8,710 nucleotides of DNA from Limnohabitans sp. (lineage in GTDB: Bacteria; Pseudomonadota; Gammaproteobacteria; Burkholderiales; Burkholderiaceae_C), in NCBI GenBank assembly GCA_018883305.1, contig VEQI01000119.1:1-8710 (forward strand), in the 5' to 3' direction. The translations under genes were made by a program, and so were the position numbers. Of the stretch, positions 7,232 to 8,710 are shown one piece after another. Below the pieces are notes generated by a model. That model searched no databases. It had not been told where the DNA came from and saw only the letters and a list, made by a program, of their open reading frames with translations. The first letter of the stretch is position 1. The number at the start of each line of letters is the position of its first letter.

Positions 7232-8106
7232 TTGTCTGCGGCGTAGGTTTGCCCCAGTGCCAACAGCTCGGGTGTACCGATCACGTCATTGAGTTGGTTG
7301 AAGTTGAGCATTTGCTCACGCACGGGGTCAGTGGTGCCGTGGGTCTTCAGGCTGCCGAAGTACGTTTGCAGGCCTGCAGCGACCCAGCGCGCCGTGCCGC
7401 CCGGGAAGATGACGATGCGAAAACCGATCTCGCCCAGTTGGTCTGCGCTCTTCACCGGGGTGAGGCCGCCTTCGATCATGTTGGCCAGGAGTGGGACGCG
7501 ATGTGCAAAGCGGTCGCAGGCGCGCTTCATGTCGTCTTGTGAGCGCAAGGCCTCGATGAACAACGCATCGACGCCGCATTCCAGATACGCCTGAGCGCGC
7601 TCGAGCGCGGCATCCACGCCTTCCACAGCCACGGCGTCAGTGCGTGCCAGGATGAGGGTGTTGGATGAGCGACGTGCATCCAGGGCTGCACGCAATTTGC
7701 CTTGCATCTCTTGCGTGGAGACCACTGCTTTGCCAGCCAGGTGGCCGCAACGCTTGGGAAAGTCCTGGTCTTCCAGTTGAATCATGGCTGCGCCTGCGCG
7801 TTCAAAGTCACGCACCGTGCGTTGCACATTCAGGGCATTGCCGTAGCCGGTGTCACCATCCACGATGACCGGCAACTGCACACGGTCCGTGATGCGTGCC
7901 AGCACGTTGGCGGTTTCACTGGCGGTGGTGAGGCCCACATCGGAGCGGCCCAGCTGGGTGTAGGCCACGGCGCCGCCAGAGAGATACAAGGCCTCGAAGC
8001 CGGCTTGCTGTGCCAACAGCGCCGTCAGGGCGTCGTACACGCCAGGGGCCAGCAAAGGGCGCGGTTGCGCCAGGCGTTCACGCAGTGACAAGGTGGTGTG
8101 GCTCAT
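7219..8106 (-). CDS. Isocitrate lyase/PEP mutase family C-C lyase (methylisocitrate/dimethylmalate lyase-like)
   Basis: A 295-residue cytosolic TIM-barrel enzyme of the PEP mutase/isocitrate lyase superfamily, full length for the group. Seen in order: SGGAVAYTQLG (43-53), which shapes the substrate pocket; the Mg2+-binding segment VDGDTGYGN (82-90) with D83 and D85; LEDQ (111-114); the flexible catalytic loop KRCGH (118-122); and LARTDA (153-158). The Cys in KRCGH (C120) is the catalytic acid of isocitrate, 2-methylisocitrate and 2,3-dimethylmalate lyases, and is replaced in true PEP mutases and oxaloacetate decarboxylases. A carbon-carbon lyase releasing pyruvate or a similar 2-oxoacid is therefore more likely than a phosphonate enzyme. 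The start at 8106 gives MSHTTLSLRERL and an ATGA overlap with the preceding receptor gene. An upstream in-frame start at 8145 would add 13 basic residues lying within the receptor gene and is not preferred. No strong Shine-Dalgarno site precedes it, so translation probably depends on coupling. The precise substrate cannot be assigned. Confidence 0.92.
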   Translation of the reverse strand: MSHTTLSLRERLAQPRPLLAPGVYDALTALLAQQAGFEALYLSGGAVAYTQLGRSDVGLTTASETANVLARITDRVQLPVIVDGDTGYGNALNVQRTVRDFERAGAAMIQLEDQDFPKRCGHLAGKAVVSTQEMQGKLRAALDARRSSNTLILARTDAVAVEGVDAALERAQAYLECGVDALFIEALRSQDDMKRACDRFAHRVPLLANMIEGGLTPVKSADQLGEIGFRIVIFPGGTARWVAAGLQTYFGSLKTHGTTDPVREQMLNFNQLNDVIGTPELLALGQTYAADNQKP

Positions 8107-8710
8107 TCTGGTTTGACGCCGGTGGCGCTCACAATTTTTCCCCAACGGGTGATTTCAGATTTGACGAATTGACCAAACTCGGCGCGCTGGCTGTTCATGA
8201 CCAGCAGGCCTTCGCTTTTGAAGCGTTCACGCATGGCGGGCGTGGTCAGCGCCTCACGGGTGGCTTGCGCGAAACGGTCAGCCAGTTCTGGCGGCATGCC
8301 CGCAGGACCAAAGAGACCGTACCAGGAACTGAAATCAAAGCCGGGCAGGGCTTCGGCAATCGCTGGTATCTGTGGGAAGTCCGCCAGACGGTGCGCACTG
8401 GTGACGCCAATGGCCTTCACCTTGCCCGCGCGCAGCAACTGTTGAACACTGGCCACCCCGGAGATGGCCAGATCGATTTGACCGGCCACCACATCCTGCA
8501 GGGCCGGCCCCGTGCCTTTGTAGGGCACACTGGTGATCTGAATGCCGGCATCGAGCTTGAGCATTTCGCCCGCCAGATGGTTGGAGCTGCCCAGGCCCGC
8601 GATGGCGAGGTTCAATTTGCCGGGCTGTGATTGCGCATAGGCCACCAACTCGCGGACATTGTTGGCCTGCAGGCTGGTGCGTGCCACCAGGATGGCGGGC
8701 AGACTGGCAA
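8103..8710 (-). CDS. Bug-family tripartite tricarboxylate transporter substrate-binding protein (TctC-like), 5' part missing
   Basis: This is the C-terminal 200 or so residues of a Bug/TctC-type periplasmic binding protein, a family greatly expanded in Burkholderiales that binds carboxylates and feeds TctAB permeases or sensors. The frame is open through the right window edge (it reads ASLPAILVARTSLQ at the start of the visible part), so the GTG at 8687 is an internal valine. Full-length members are about 320 residues; the signal peptide and first lobe are outside. Family features seen: QSQPGKLNLA followed by GSSNHLAGEMLK, the VPYKGTGPALQDVVAGQIDL core segment that lines the ligand cleft, GVTSAHRL, and WYGLFGPAGMPPELADRF near the C terminus. 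The stop overlaps the start of the lyase gene by 4 bp (ATGA). This coupling suggests that the receptor's ligand, or a product of it, is the lyase substrate. No TctA/TctB genes are visible, and Bug receptors are often encoded apart from permeases. Confidence 0.94.
   Translation of the reverse strand, partial: ASLPAILVARTSLQANNVRELVAYAQSQPGKLNLAIAGLGSSNHLAGEMLKLDAGIQITSVPYKGTGPALQDVVAGQIDLAISGVASVQQLLRAGKVKAIGVTSAHRLADFPQIPAIAEALPGFDFSSWYGLFGPAGMPPELADRFAQATREALTTPAMRERFKSEGLLVMNSQRAEFGQFVKSEITRWGKIVSATGVKPE

Noticed and set aside
8107..8145. Extended start at 8145 for the lyase gene
   Set aside because: The added residues are basic, unlike the family N terminus, and would deepen the overlap into the receptor gene. 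The 8106 start gives the standard ATGA overlap.
8010..8630. Plus-strand 206-codon open frame opposite the Bug receptor
   Set aside because: It is antisense to a strongly supported receptor gene, and its product is not recognisable.
1..8710. Insertion sequences, phage genes, CRISPR arrays, tRNA or rRNA genes
   Set aside because: No transposase or integrase motifs, terminal inverted repeats, regularly spaced direct repeats or recognisable RNA-gene sequence were found. Nearly all bases are accounted for by six metabolic or transport genes.

Overview
The window looks like a piece of a betaproteobacterial chromosome, most likely order Burkholderiales (Comamonadaceae- or Alcaligenaceae-like). The reasons are the G+C-rich coding sequence with strong third-position G/C, very tight gene packing, and the combination of a Bug/TctC-type periplasmic receptor with a PEP mutase/isocitrate lyase family enzyme, a pairing typical of that group. 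The assignment is an inference from gene content, not from a marker gene.

Layout. Plus strand, 1-7211: (1) the 3' end of a TRAP transporter large permease subunit (DctM type); (2) a DUF2848 protein related to the fumarylacetoacetate hydrolase (FAH) fold; (3) a 1251-residue single-chain 5-oxoprolinase-type protein with the hydantoinase A and B halves fused; (4) a 700-residue exported alpha/beta hydrolase-domain protein. The gaps are 72, 12 and 3 bp, so genes 2-4 are almost certainly one operon and the transporter probably belongs to it. Minus strand, 8710-7219: (5) a Bug-family tripartite tricarboxylate transporter receptor, cut by the window edge, overlapping by 4 bp (ATGA) with (6) a PEP mutase/isocitrate lyase family C-C lyase. 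The two operons converge tail to tail with only 7 bp between the stop codons.

How the genes may work together. The plus-strand set reads as a catabolic cassette: TRAP uptake of an acidic solute, ATP-dependent opening of a lactam or imide ring by the 5-oxoprolinase-type enzyme, and possibly a further hydrolytic step by the FAH-like DUF2848 protein. The exported alpha/beta hydrolase could release the substrate from an ester or related precursor in the periplasm. The minus-strand pair reads as uptake receptor plus intracellular lyase for a 2-methylisocitrate- or dimethylmalate-like carboxylate. The real substrates cannot be read from the sequence.

No rRNA, tRNA, CRISPR array, insertion sequence, integrase or attachment site was seen. 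No stretch over 300 bp lacks a gene; the longest gap is the 72 bp between genes 1 and 2, which holds a short hairpin and a good Shine-Dalgarno site. The main novelty is the gene combination, especially an exported hydrolase immediately downstream of a cytosolic ATP-dependent amidohydrolase, rather than a new type of element.
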